Source of the DNA: Halictus rubicundus
Taxonomy: Eukaryota > Arthropoda > Insecta > Hymenoptera > Halictidae
NCBI RefSeq assembly: GCF_050948215.1
Contig: NW_027488771.1
Span: forward strand, 124,001 to 188,000
Length of the DNA stretch: 64,000 nt
Direction of reading: 5' to 3'
Shown: positions 27,132 through 38,958 of the stretch, one piece after another
How the letters are laid out: each line of letters opens with the position of its first letter
Position numbering within the stretch: the first letter of the stretch is position 1
Notes under the pieces: model-generated
What the model was told of the DNA's origin: nothing
What the model saw: only the letters and a program-made list of their open reading frames with translations
Database searches by the model: none
Translations under genes and position numbers: made by a program

Positions 27132-28224
27132 TCCTATCCTCTATCCTATCCTATCCTATCCTCTATCCTATCCTATCCTCTATCCTATCCTATCCTCTAT
27201 CCTATCCTATCCTCTATCCTATCCTATCCTGTATCCTGTCCTATCCTCTATCCTATCCTATCCTCTATCCTATAATATCATCTATCCTATTCTATCCTCT
27301 ATCCTATCCTCTATCCTATCCTATCCTCTATCCTATCCTCTATCCTATCCTCTATCCTATCCTATCCTCTATCCTATCCTCTATCCTATCCTATCCTCTA
27401 TCCTATCCTATCCTCTATCCTATCCTATCCTCTATCCTATCCTATCCTCTATCCTATCCTATCCTCTATCCGATCCTCTATCCTATCCTATCCTCTATCC
27501 TATCCTATCCCCTATCCTATCCTATCCTATATCCTCTCCTCTATCCTATCCTATCCTCTATCCTATCCTATCCTCTATGCTATCCTACCCTCTTTCCTAT
27601 CCTATCCTCTATCCTATCCTATCCTCTATCCTATCCTATCCTCTATCCTATCCTATCCTCTATCGTATCCTATCCTCTATCCTGTCCTATCCTCTATCCT
27701 ATCCCCTATCCTATCCTCTATCCTATCCTATCCTTTATCCTATCCTATCCTCTATCCTATCCTACCCTCTATCCTATCCTATCCTCTATCCTATCCTATC
27801 CTCTATCCTATCCTCTCCTCTATCCTATCCTACCATCTGTCCTATCCTCTCCTCTATCCTATCCTATCCTCTATCCTATCCTATCCTCTATCCTATCCTA
27901 TCCTATCCTCTATCCGATCCTCTATCCTAGCCCATCCTCTATTATATCCTATCCTCTATCCTATCCTATCCTCTATCCTATCCGATCCTCTATCCTATCC
28001 TATCCTGTATCCTGTCCTATCCTCTATCCTATCCTATCCTCTATCCTATCCTTTCCTCTATCCTATCCAATCCGCTATCCTATCCTATCCTCTATCCTAT
28101 CGTATCATCTATCGTATCCTATCCTCTATCCTGTCCTATCCTCTATCCTATCGTATCCTCTATCGTGTCCTATCCTCTATCCTATCCTATCCTCTTTCCT
28201 ATCCTATCCTCTATCCTATCCTAT

Positions 28225-28570
28225 CCTCTATCCTCTATCCTCTATCCTCTATCCTCTATCCTCTATCCTCTATCCTCTATCCTCTATCCTCTATCCTCTA
28301 TCCTCTATCCTCTATCCTCTATCCTCTATCCTCTATCCTCTATCCTCTATCCTCTATCCTCTATCCTCTATCCTCTATCCTCTATCCTCTATCCTCTATC
28401 CTCTATCCTCTATCCTCTATCCTCTATCCTCTATCCTCTATCCTCTATACTCTATCCTCTATCCTCTATCCTCTATCCTCTATCCTCTATCCTCTATCCT
28501 CTATCCTCTATCCTCTATCCTCTATCCTCTATCCTCTATCCTCTATCCTCTATCCTCTATCCTCTATCCT
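28225..28570. repeat. Heptamer run 19 (~49 units, long class)
   Basis: 7-bp run with one TATAC variant near 28,449. Upstream CGTGTCC and CTCTTTCC; 17-bp and 22-bp units follow. Confidence 0.95.
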
Positions 28571-29649
28571 ATCCTATCCTCTATCCTATCCTATCCTATC
28601 CTCTATCCTATCCTATCCTCTATCCTATCCTATCCTCTATCCTATCCTATCCTCTATCCTATCCTATCCTCTATCCTATCCTATCCTCTATCCTATCCTA
28701 TCCTCTATCCTATCCTATCCTCTATCCTATCCTATCCTCTATCCTATCCTATCCTCTATCCTATCCTATCCTCTATCCTATCCTACCATCTATCCTATCC
28801 TCTCCTCTATCCTATCCTATCCTCTATCCTATCCTATCCTCTATCCTATCCTATCCTATCCTCTATCCGATCCTCTATCCTAGCCTATCCTCTATTATAT
28901 CCTATCCTCTATCCTATCCTATCCTCTATCCTATCCTATCCTCTATCCTATCCTATCCTATATCCTCTCCTCTATCCTATCCTATCCTCTATCCTATCCT
29001 ATCCTCTATGCTATCCTACCCTCTTTCCTATCCTATCCTCTATCCTATCCTATCCTCTATCCTATCCTATCCTCTATCCTATCCTATCCTCTATCGTATC
29101 CTATCCTCTATCCTGTCCTATCCTCTATCCTATCCTATCCTCTATCCTATCCTATCCTTTATCCTATCCTATCCTCTATCCTATCCTACCCTCTATCCTA
29201 TCCTATCCTCTATCCTATCCTATCCTCTATCCTATCCTCTCCTCTATCCTATCCTACCATCTGTCCTATCCTCTCCTCTATCCTATCCTATCCTCTATCC
29301 TATCCTATCCTCTATCCTATCCTATCCTATCCTCTATCCGATCCTCTATCCTAGCCCATCCTCTATTATATCCTATCCTCTATCCTATCCTATCCTCTAT
29401 CCTATCCGATCCTCTATCCTATCCTATCCTGTATCCTGTCCTATCCTCTATCCTATCCTATCCTCTATCCTATCCTTTCCTCTATCCTATCCAATCCGCT
29501 ATCCTATCCTATCCTCTATCCTATCGTATCATCTATCGTATCCTATCCTCTATCCTGTCCTATCCTCTATCCTATCGTATCCTCTATCGTGTCCTATCCT
29601 CTATCCTATCCTATCCTCTTTCCTATCCTATCCTCTATCCTATCCTATC

Positions 29650-30063
29650 CTCTATCCTCTATCCTCTATCCTCTATCCTCTATCCTCTATCCTCTATCCT
29701 CTATCCTCTATCCTCTATCCTCTATCCTCTATCCTCTATCCTCTATCCTCTATCCTCTATCCTCTATCCTCTATCCTCTATCCTCTATCCTCTATCCTCT
29801 ATCCTCTATCCTCTATCCTCTATCCTCTATCCTCTATCCTCTATCCTCTATCCTCTATCCTCTATCCTCTATCCTCTATCCTCTATCCTCTATCCTCTAT
29901 CCTCTATCCTCTATCCTCTATCCTCTATCCTCTATCCTCTATCCTCTATCCTCTATCCTCTATCCTCTATCCTCTATCCTCTATCCTCTATCCTCTATCC
30001 TCTATCCTCTATCCTCTATCCTCTATCCTCTATCCTCTATCCTCTATCCTCTATCCTCTATCC
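29650..30063. repeat. Heptamer run 20 (~59 units, long class)
   Basis: Pure 7-bp run with upstream CGTGTCC and CTCTTTCC. The downstream signature is replaced by a CCTCTCCTC variant; a short segment then leads to another TAGCCC box. Confidence 0.95.
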
Positions 30064-30475
30064 TATCCTATCCTCTCCTCTATCCTATCCTATCCTCTAT
30101 CCTATCCTATCCTCTATTCTATCCTATCCTATCCTCTATCCGATCCTCTATCCTAGCCCATCCTCTATTATATCCTATCCTCTATCCTATCCTATCCTCT
30201 ATCCTATCCGATCCTCTATCCTATCCTATCCTGTATCCTGTCCTATCCTCTATCCTATCCTATCCTCTATCCTATCCTTTCCTCTATCCTATCCAATCCG
30301 CTATCCTATCCTATCCTCTATCCTATCGTATCATCTATCGTATCCTATCCTCTATCCTGTCCTATCCTCTATCCTATCGTATCCTCTATCGTGTCCTATC
30401 CTCTATCCTATCCTATCCTCTTTCCTATCCTATCCTCTATCCTATCCTATCCTCTTTCCTATCCTATCCTCTATC

Positions 30476-30950
30476 CTATCCTCTATCCTCTATCCTCTAT
30501 CCTCTATCCTCTATCCTCTATCCTCTATCCTCTATCCTCTATCCTCTATCCTCTATCCTCTATCCTCTATCCTCTATCCTCTATCCTCTATCCTCTATCC
30601 TCTATCCTCTATCCTCTATCCTCTATCCTCTATCCTCTATCCTCTATCCTCTATCCTCTATCCTCTATCCTCTATCCTCTATCCTCTATCCTCTATCCTC
30701 TATCCTCTATCCTCTATCCTCTATCCTCTATCCTCTATCCTCTATCCTCTATCCTCTATCCTCTATCCTCTATCCTCTATCCTCTATCCTCTATCCTCTA
30801 TCCTCTATCCTCTATCCTCTATCCTCTATCCTCTATCCTCTATCCTCTATCCTCTATCCTCTATCCTCTATCCTCTATCCTCTATCCTCTATCCTCTATC
30901 CTCTATCCTCTATCCTCTATCCTCTATCCTCTATCCTCTATCCTCTATCC
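30476..30950. repeat. Heptamer run 21 (~68 units, long class)
   Basis: Pure 7-bp run with upstream CGTGTCC and a doubled CTCTTTCC marker. The 22-bp unit follows after two 17-bp units instead of one. Confidence 0.95.
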
Positions 30951-31484
30951 TATCCTATCCTCTATCCTATCCTATCCTCTATCCTATCCTATCCTATCCT
31001 CTATCCTATCCTATCCTCTATCCTATCCTATCCTCTATCCTATCCTATCCTCTATCCTATCCTATCCTCTATCCTATCCTATCCTCTATCCTATCCTATC
31101 CTCTATCCTATCCTATCCTCTATCCTATCCTATCCTCTATCCTATCCTATCCTCTATCCTATCCTATCCTCTGTCCTATCCTACCATCTATCCTATCCTC
31201 TCCTCTATCCTATCCTATCCTCTATCCTATCCTATCCTCTATCCTATCCTATCCTATCCTCTATCCGATCCTCTATCCTAGCCTATCCTCTATTATATCC
31301 TATCCTCTATCCTATCCTATCCTCTATCCTATCCTATCCTCTATCCTATCCTCTCCTCTATCCTATCCTATCCTCTATCCTATCCTATCCTCTATCCGAT
31401 CCTCTATCCTATCCTATCCTGTATCCTATCCTATCCTCTTTCCTATCCTATCCTCTATCCTATCCTATCCTCTATCCTATCCTA

Positions 31485-31690
31485 TCCTCTATCCTCTATC
31501 CTCTATCCTCTATCCTCTATCCTCTATCCTCTATCCTCTATCCTCTATCCTCTATCCTCTATCCTCTATCCTCTATCCTCTATCCTCTATCCTCTATCCT
31601 CTATCCTCTATCCTCTATCCTCTATCCTCTATCCTCTATCCTCTATCCTCTATCCTCTATCCTCTATCCTCTATCCTCTATCCTCTATCC
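31485..31690. repeat. Heptamer run 22 (~29 units, short class)
   Basis: Pure 7-bp run with upstream CCTGTATCC and CTCTTTCC. 17-bp and 22-bp units follow. Confidence 0.95.
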
Positions 31691-32171
31691 TATCCTATCC
31701 TCTATCCTATCCTATCCTATCCTCTATCCTATCCTATCCTCTATCCTATCCTATCCTCTATCCTATCCTATCCTCTATCCTATCCTATCCTCTATCCTAT
31801 CCTATCCTCTATCCTATCCTATCCTCTATCCTATCCTATCCTCTATCCTATCCTATCCTCTATCCTATCCTATCCTCTATCCTATCCTATCCTCTATCCT
31901 ATCCTATCCTCTATCCTATCCTATCCTCTATCCTATCCTATCCTCTATCCTATCCTATCCTCTATCCTATCCTATCCTCTATCCTATCCTATCCTCTATC
32001 CTATCCTATCCTCTATCCTATCCTATCCTCTATCCTATCCTATCCTCTATCCTATCCTATCCTCTATCCTATCCTATCCTCTATCCTATCCTATCCTCTA
32101 TCCTATCCTATCCTCTATCCTATCCTATCCTCTATCCTATCCTATCCTCTATCCTATCCTATCCTCTATCC
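31691..32171. repeat. Near-pure 17-bp tract (~28 units)
   Basis: Follows run 22, with one early 22-bp unit, ending at GATCC. Colinear counterpart of the tract at 14,766. Confidence 0.9.
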
Positions 32172-32742
32172 GATCCTCTATCCTATCCTATCCTCTATCC
32201 TATCCTATCCCCTATCCTATCCTATCCTATATCCTCTCCTCTATCCTATCCTATCCTCTATCCTATCCTATCCTCTATGCTATCCTACCCTCTTCCCTAT
32301 CCTATCCTCTATCCTATCCTATCCTCTATCCTATCCTATCCTCTATCCTATCCTATCCTCTATCGTATCCTATCCTCTATCCTGTCCTATCCTCTATCCT
32401 ATCCTATCCTCTATCCTATCCTATCCTTTATCCTATCCTACCATCTATCCTATCCTCTCCTCTATCCTATCCTATCCTCTATCCTATCCTATCCTCTATC
32501 CTATCCTATCCTATCCTCTATCCGATCCTCTATCCTAGCCTATCCTCTATTATATCCTATCCTCTATCCTATCCTATCCTCTATCCTATCCTATCCTCTA
32601 TCCTATCCTCTCCTCTATCCTATCCTATCCTCTATCCTATCCTATCCTCTATCCGATCCTCTATCCTATCCTATCCTGTATCCTATCCTATCCTCTTTCC
32701 TATCCTATCCTCTATCCTATCCTATCCTCTATCCTATCCTAT

Positions 32743-32940
32743 CCTCTATCCTCTATCCTCTATCCTCTATCCTCTATCCTCTATCCTCTATCCTCTATCC
32801 TCTATCCTCTATCCTCTATCCTCTATCCTCTATCCTCTATCCTCTATCCTCTATCCTCTATCCTCTATCCTCTATCCTCTATCCTCTATCCTCTATCCTC
32901 TATCCTCTATCCTCTATCCTCTATCCTCTATCCTCTATCC
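32743..32940. repeat. Heptamer run 23 (~28 units, short class)
   Basis: Pure 7-bp run with upstream CCTGTATCC and CTCTTTCC. 17-bp and 22-bp units follow. Confidence 0.95.
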
Positions 32941-33455
32941 TATCCTATCCTCTATCCTATCCTATCCTATCCTCTATCCTATCCTATCCTCTATCCTATC
33001 CTATCCTCTATCCTATCCTATCCTCTATCCTATCCTATCCTCTATCCTATCCTATCCTCTATCCTATCCTATCCTCTATCCTATCCTATCCTCTATCCTA
33101 TCCTATCCTCTATCCTATCCTATCCTCTATCCTATCCTATCCTCTATCCTATCCTATCCTCTATCCTATCCTATCCTCTATCCTATCCTATCCTCTATCC
33201 TATCCTATCCTCTATCCTATCCTATCCTCTATCCTATCCTATCCTCTATCCTATCCTATCCTCTATCCTATCCTATCCTCTATCCTATCCTATCCTCTAT
33301 CCTATCCTATCCTCTATCCTATCCTATCCTCTATCCTATCCTATCCTCTATCCTATCCTATCCTCTATCCTATCCTATCCTCTATCCTATCCTATCCTCT
33401 ATCCTATCCTATCCTCTATCCTATCCTATCCTCTATCCTATCCTATCCTCTATCC
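32941..33455. repeat. Near-pure 17-bp tract (~30 units)
   Basis: Follows run 23, with one early 22-bp unit. The longest such tract here; it ends at GATCC. Confidence 0.9.
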
Positions 33456-34219
33456 GATCCTCTATCCTATCCTATCCTCTATCCTATCCTATCCCCTATC
33501 CTATCCTATCCTATATCCTCTCCTCTATCCTATCCTATCCTCTATCCTATCCTATCCTCTATGCTATCCTACCCTCTTCCCTATCCTATCCTCTATCCTA
33601 TCCTATCCTCTATCCTATCCTATCCTCTATCCTATCCTATCCTCTATCGTATCCTATCCTCTATCCTGTCCTATCCTCTATCCTATCCTATCCTCTATCC
33701 TATCCTATCCTTTATCCTATCCTATCCTCTATCCTATCCTACCCTCTATCCTATCCTATCCTCTATCCTATCCTATCCTCTATCCTATCCTCTCCTCTAT
33801 CCTATCCTACCATCTGTCCTATCCTCTCCTCTATCCTATCCTATCCTCTATCCTATCCTATCCTCTATCCTATCCTATCCTCTATCCTATCCTATCCTAT
33901 CCTCTATCCGATCCTCTATCCTAGCCCATCCTCTATTATATCCTATCCTCTATCCTACCCTATCCTCTATCCTATCCGATCCTCTATCCTATCCTATCCT
34001 GTATCCTGTCCTATCCTCTATCCTATCCTATCCTCTATCCTATCCTTTCCTCTATCCTATCCAATCCGCTATCCTATCCTATCCTCTATCCTATCGTATC
34101 ATCTATCGTATCCTATCCTCTATCCTGTCCTATCCTCTATCCTATCGTATCCTCTATCGTGTCCTATCCTCTATCCTATCCTATCCTCTTTCCTATCCTA
34201 TCCTCTATCCTATCCTATC

Positions 34220-34562
34220 CTCTATCCTCTATCTTCTATCCTCTATCCTCTATCCTCTATCCTCTATCCTCTATCCTCTATCCTCTATCCTCTATCCTCT
34301 ATCCTCTATCCTCTATCCTCTATCCTCTATCCTCTATCCTCTATCCTCTATCCTCTATCCTCTATCCTCTATCCTCTATCCTCTATCCTCTATCCTCTAT
34401 CCTCTATCCTCTATCCTCTATCCTCTATCCTCTATCCTCTATCCTCTATCCTCTATCCTCTATCCTCTATCCTCTATCCTCTATCCTCTATCCTCTATCC
34501 TCTATCCTCTATCCTCTATCCTCTATCCTCTATCCTCTATCCTCTATCCTCTATCCTCTATC
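34220..34562. repeat. Heptamer run 24 (~49 units, long class; last run)
   Basis: 7-bp run with one TCTTC variant near 34,233. Upstream CGTGTCC and CTCTTTCC. It abuts block S copy 2, and no further run occurs in the remaining 29.4 kb. Confidence 0.95.
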
Positions 34563-34653
34563 CTATCCTATCCTCTATCCTATCCTATCCTATCCTCTAT
34601 CCTATCCTATCCTCTATCCTATCCTATCCTCTATCCTATCCTATCCTCTATCC

Positions 34654-35004
34654 TATCCTATCCTCTATCCTATCCTATCCTCTATCCGATCCTCTATCCT
34701 ATCCTATCCTCTATCCTATCCTATCCCCTATCCTATCCTATCCTCTATCCTCTCCTCTATCCTATCCTATCCTCTATCCTATCCTATCCTCTATGCTATC
34801 CTACCCTCTTTCCTATCCTATCCTCTATCCTATCCTATCCTCTATCCTATCCTATCCTCTATCCGATCCTCTATCCTATCCTATCCTCTATCCTATCCTA
34901 TCCCCTATCCTATCCTATCCTCTATCCTCTCCTCTATCCTATCCTATCCTCTATCCTATCCTATCCTCTATGCTATCCTACCCTCTTTCCTATCCTATCC
35001 TCTA
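34654..35004. repeat. 177-bp tandem duplication inside block S copy 2
   Basis: ATGC boxes at 34,793 and 34,970, 177 bp apart. Counterpart of the duplication at 16,290, so it predates the S duplication. Confidence 0.85.
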
Positions 35005-35543
35005 TCCTATCCTATCCTCTATCCTATCCTGTCCTCTATCCTATCCTATCCTCTATCGTATCCTATCCTCTATCCTGTCCTATCCTCTATCCTATCCTAT
35101 CCTCTATCCTATCCTATCCTTTATCCTATCCTATCCTCTATCCTATCCTACCCTCTATCCTATCCTATCCTCTATCCTATCCTATCCTCTATCCTATCCT
35201 CTCCTCTATCCTATCCTACCATCTATCCTATCCTCTCCTCTATCCTATCCTATCCTCTATCCTATCCTATCCTATCCTCTATCCGATCCTCTATCCTAGC
35301 CTATCCTCTATTATATCCTATCCTCTATCCTATCCTATCCTCTATCCTATCCTATCCTCTATCCTATCCTCTCCTCTATCCTATCCTATCCTCTATCCTA
35401 TCCTATCCTCTATCCTATCCTATCCTATCCTTTATCCTATCCTCTATCCTATCCTCTATCCTATCCTCTATCCTATCCTATCCACTATCCTATCCTCTAT
35501 CCTACCCTCTATCCTATCCTCTATCCTATCCTATCCTCTATCC

Positions 35544-38540
35544 TATCCTCTATAATATCGTTTACTCTATCATATCCTATCCTCTATCCTATAATATCAT
35601 CTATCCTATTCTATCCTCTATCCTATCCTCTATCATATCCAATCCTCTATCGTATCCTCTATCCTATCCTACCCTCTTTCCTATCCTATCCTCTATCCTA
35701 TCCTATCCTCTATCCTCTATCCTATCCTATCCTCTATCCTATCCTATCCTCTATCCTATCCTATCATCTATCCTATCCTATCCTCTATCCTATCCAATCC
35801 TCTATCCGATCCTCTATCCTATCCTATCCTCTATCCTATCCTCTCCTCTATCCTATCCTACCATCTATCCTATCCTCTCCTCTATCCTATCCTATCCTCT
35901 ATCCTATCCTATCCTCTATCCTATCCTATCGTATCCTCTATCCGATCCTCTATCCTAGCCTATCCTCTATTATATCCTATCCTCTATCCTATCCTATCCT
36001 CTATCCTATCCTATCCTCTATCCAATCCTATCCTATATTCTATCCTTTCCTCTATCCTATCCAATCCTCTATCCTATCCTATCCTCTATCCTATCCTATC
36101 GTCTATCCTATCCAATCCTCTATCCTATCCTATCGTCTACCCTATCCTATCCTCTATTATATCCTACCCTCTATCCTATCCTATCCTATCCTCTATCCGA
36201 TCCTCTATCCTATCCTATCCTCTATCCTACCCTATCCTCTATCCTATCCTTTCCTCAATCCGATCCTCTATCCTATCCTCTATCCTATACTAGCTTCTAC
36301 CTTATCCTCTCCTGTACCGTATCCTATCCTCTATCCTATTCTATCCTCTATCCGATCCTCTATCCAATCCTATCCTTTATCCTATCCTATCCTCTATCCT
36401 ACTCTATCCTCTATCCTATCCTATCCTCTATCCTATCCTATCCTATCCTCTATCGTATCCTATCCTGTCCTCTATGCAATCCTATCCTTTACCCTATCCT
36501 ATCCTCTATTCTATCCTATCCTCTATCCTATACTATCCTCTATCCTATCCTATCCTCTATCCTATCCTATCCTCCATCCGATCCTCTATCCAATCCTATC
36601 CTCTATCCTATCCTATCCTCTATCCTATTCTATCCTCTATCCTATCCTAACCTCTATCCTATCCTATCCTCCATCCGATCCTCTATCCTATCCTATCCTC
36701 TATCGTATCCTATCCTATCCTCTATCCGATCCTCTATCCTATCCTATCCTCTATCCGATCCTCTATCCTATCCTATCCTCTATCCGATCCTCTATCCTAT
36801 CCTCTATCGTATCCTATCCTATCCTCTATCATATCCTATCCTCTATCCGATCCTCTATCCAATCCTATCCTCTATTCTATCCTATCCTCTATCCTATACT
36901 ATCCTCTATCCTATCCTATCCTCTATCCTATCCTATCATCTATCCGATCATCTATCCTATCCTTTCCTCTATCCTATCCTATCCTCTATCCGATCCTCTA
37001 TCCTGTCCTCTATCCTATCCTCTATCCTATCCTATCCGATCCTCTATCCTATCCTCTATCCTATACTAGCCTCTACCTTATCCTCTCCCCTATCCTATCC
37101 AATTACCTATCCGATCCAATTACCTATCGTATCCTCTATCAGATCCTCTATCCTATCCTATCATCTATCCTATCCTCTATCGTATCCTATCCTATCCTCT
37201 TTCCTATCCTATCCTCTATCCTATCCTATCCTCTATCCTATCCTCTATCCTATCCTATCCTCTATCCTATCCTCTATACCATCCTCTATCCTATCCTATC
37301 CTCTATCCGATCCTCTATCCTATCCTCTATCGTATCCTATCCTATCCTCTATAATATCGTTTACTCTATCATATCCTATCCTCTATCCTATAATATCATC
37401 TATCCTATCCTATCCTCTAACTTATCCTATCATCTATCCTATCCAATTACCTATCCTATCCTCTAACCTATCCTTTCCTCTATCCTATCCTATCCTCTAT
37501 CCGATCCTCTATCCTATCCTCTATCCTATCCTATCCGATCCTCTATCCTATCCTCTATCCTATACTATCCTCTACCTTATCCTATCCTCTATCCTATCCA
37601 ATTACCTATCCTATCCTCGATCCTATCCTATCCTCCATCCTATCCTATCCTCTATCAGATCCTCTATCCTATACTAGCCTCTACCTTACCCTCTCCCCTA
37701 TCCTATCCAATTACCTATCCGATCCTCTATCCTATCCTATCCTCTATCCGATCGTATCCTCTATCAGATCCTCTATCCTATCCTATCATCTATCCTATCC
37801 TCTATCGTATCCTATCCTATCCTCTTTCCTATCCTATCCTCTATCCTATCCTATCCTCTATCCTATCCTCTATACCATCCTCTATCCTATCCTATCCTCT
37901 ATCCGATCCTATCCTCTATCCTATCCTCTCCTCTATCCTATCCTATCCTCTATCCTATCCTATAGTCTATCCTCTATCCTATCCTACCCTCTTTCCTATC
38001 CTATCATCTATTCTATCCGCTATCCTATACTATCCTCTATCCTATCCTATCCTTTATCCTATCCTATCCTCTATCCTATCCTATCCTCTATCCTATACTA
38101 TCCTCTAACTTATCCTATCCTCTATCCTATCCAATTACCTATCCTATCCTCTATCCTATCCTATCCTCTATCCTATCCTCTATCCTATCCTCTATCCTAT
38201 CCTATCCTCTATCCTATCCTATCTTCTATCCTATCCTATCCGATCCTCTATCCTATCCTCTATCCTATACTATCCTCTACCTTATCCTATCCTCTATCCT
38301 ATCCAATTACCTATCCTATCCTCTATCCTATCCTTTCCTCTATCAGATCCTCTATCGTATCCTATCATCTATCCTATCCTCTATCGTATCCTATCCTATC
38401 CTCTTTCCAATCCTATCCTCTATCCTATCCTATCCTCTATCCTATCCTCTATACCATCCTTTATCCTATCCTATCCTCTATCCGATCCTCTATCCTATCC
38501 TATCCTCTATAATATCGTTTACTCTATCATATCCTATCCT
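35544..38540. repeat. K-boxes of S copy 2 (3 copies)
   Basis: Central G at 35,560, 37,359 and 38,517, with the same spacings as copy 1. Substitutions near the last box change CATCTATCC to CATATATCC (38,558) and a CTCTAT to CTCTTT (38,594). Confidence 0.9.
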
Positions 38541-38958
38541 CTATCCTATAATATCATATATCCTATTCTATCCTCTATCCTATCCTATCCTCTTTCCTAT
38601 CCTATCCTCTATCCTATCCTCTCCTCTATCCTATCCTATCCTCTATCCTATCCTATAGTCTATCGTCTATCCTATCCTACCCTCTTTCCTATCCTATCAT
38701 CTATCCTATCCTATCTTCTATCCTATCCTCTATCCTATCCTATCCTCTATCCTATCCTATTCTCTATCCTATCCTATCATCTATCCTATTCTATCCTCTA
38801 TCCTATCCTATCCTCTATCCTATCCTATCCTCTATCCTACCCTATCCTCTATCCTATCCTTTCCTCAATCCTATTATATCCTCTATCCTATCCTATCCTC
38901 TATCCTATCCTATCCTATCCTATCCTCTATCCTATCCTGTCCTCTATCCTATCCTATT

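Larger units (their letters stand above)
20866..34550. repeat. Domain 2: 17-bp satellite with heptamer runs
   Basis: This domain has the same architecture as domain 1: heptamer runs, near-pure 17-bp tracts and ATGC, TAGC and CGTGTCC marker modules. Its first and last segments are heptamer runs, so it is bounded on both sides by runs that abut the two S copies. Its second half is colinear with the end of domain 1. Matching landmarks are CGTGTCC at 13,367/30,389, a short run at 14,483/31,485, the CTTCCC-type ATGC box at 15,334/32,277 and another at 15,856/33,561. No K-box core and no AATTACC variant was found here. No gene was seen. Confidence 0.85.
682..34990. repeat. ATGCTATCCTACCCTC module-start boxes (18 copies)
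   Basis: The box occurs at 682, 1,937, 3,024, 5,733, 8,842, 12,601, 15,334, 15,856, 16,429, 16,606, 22,122, 24,624, 27,577, 29,008, 32,277, 33,561, 34,793 and 34,970. A CTTCCC subtype is found at 12,601, 15,334, 15,856, 32,277 and 33,561. The ATG is a variant of CTATCC and is not a start codon with any supporting context. Confidence 0.85.
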
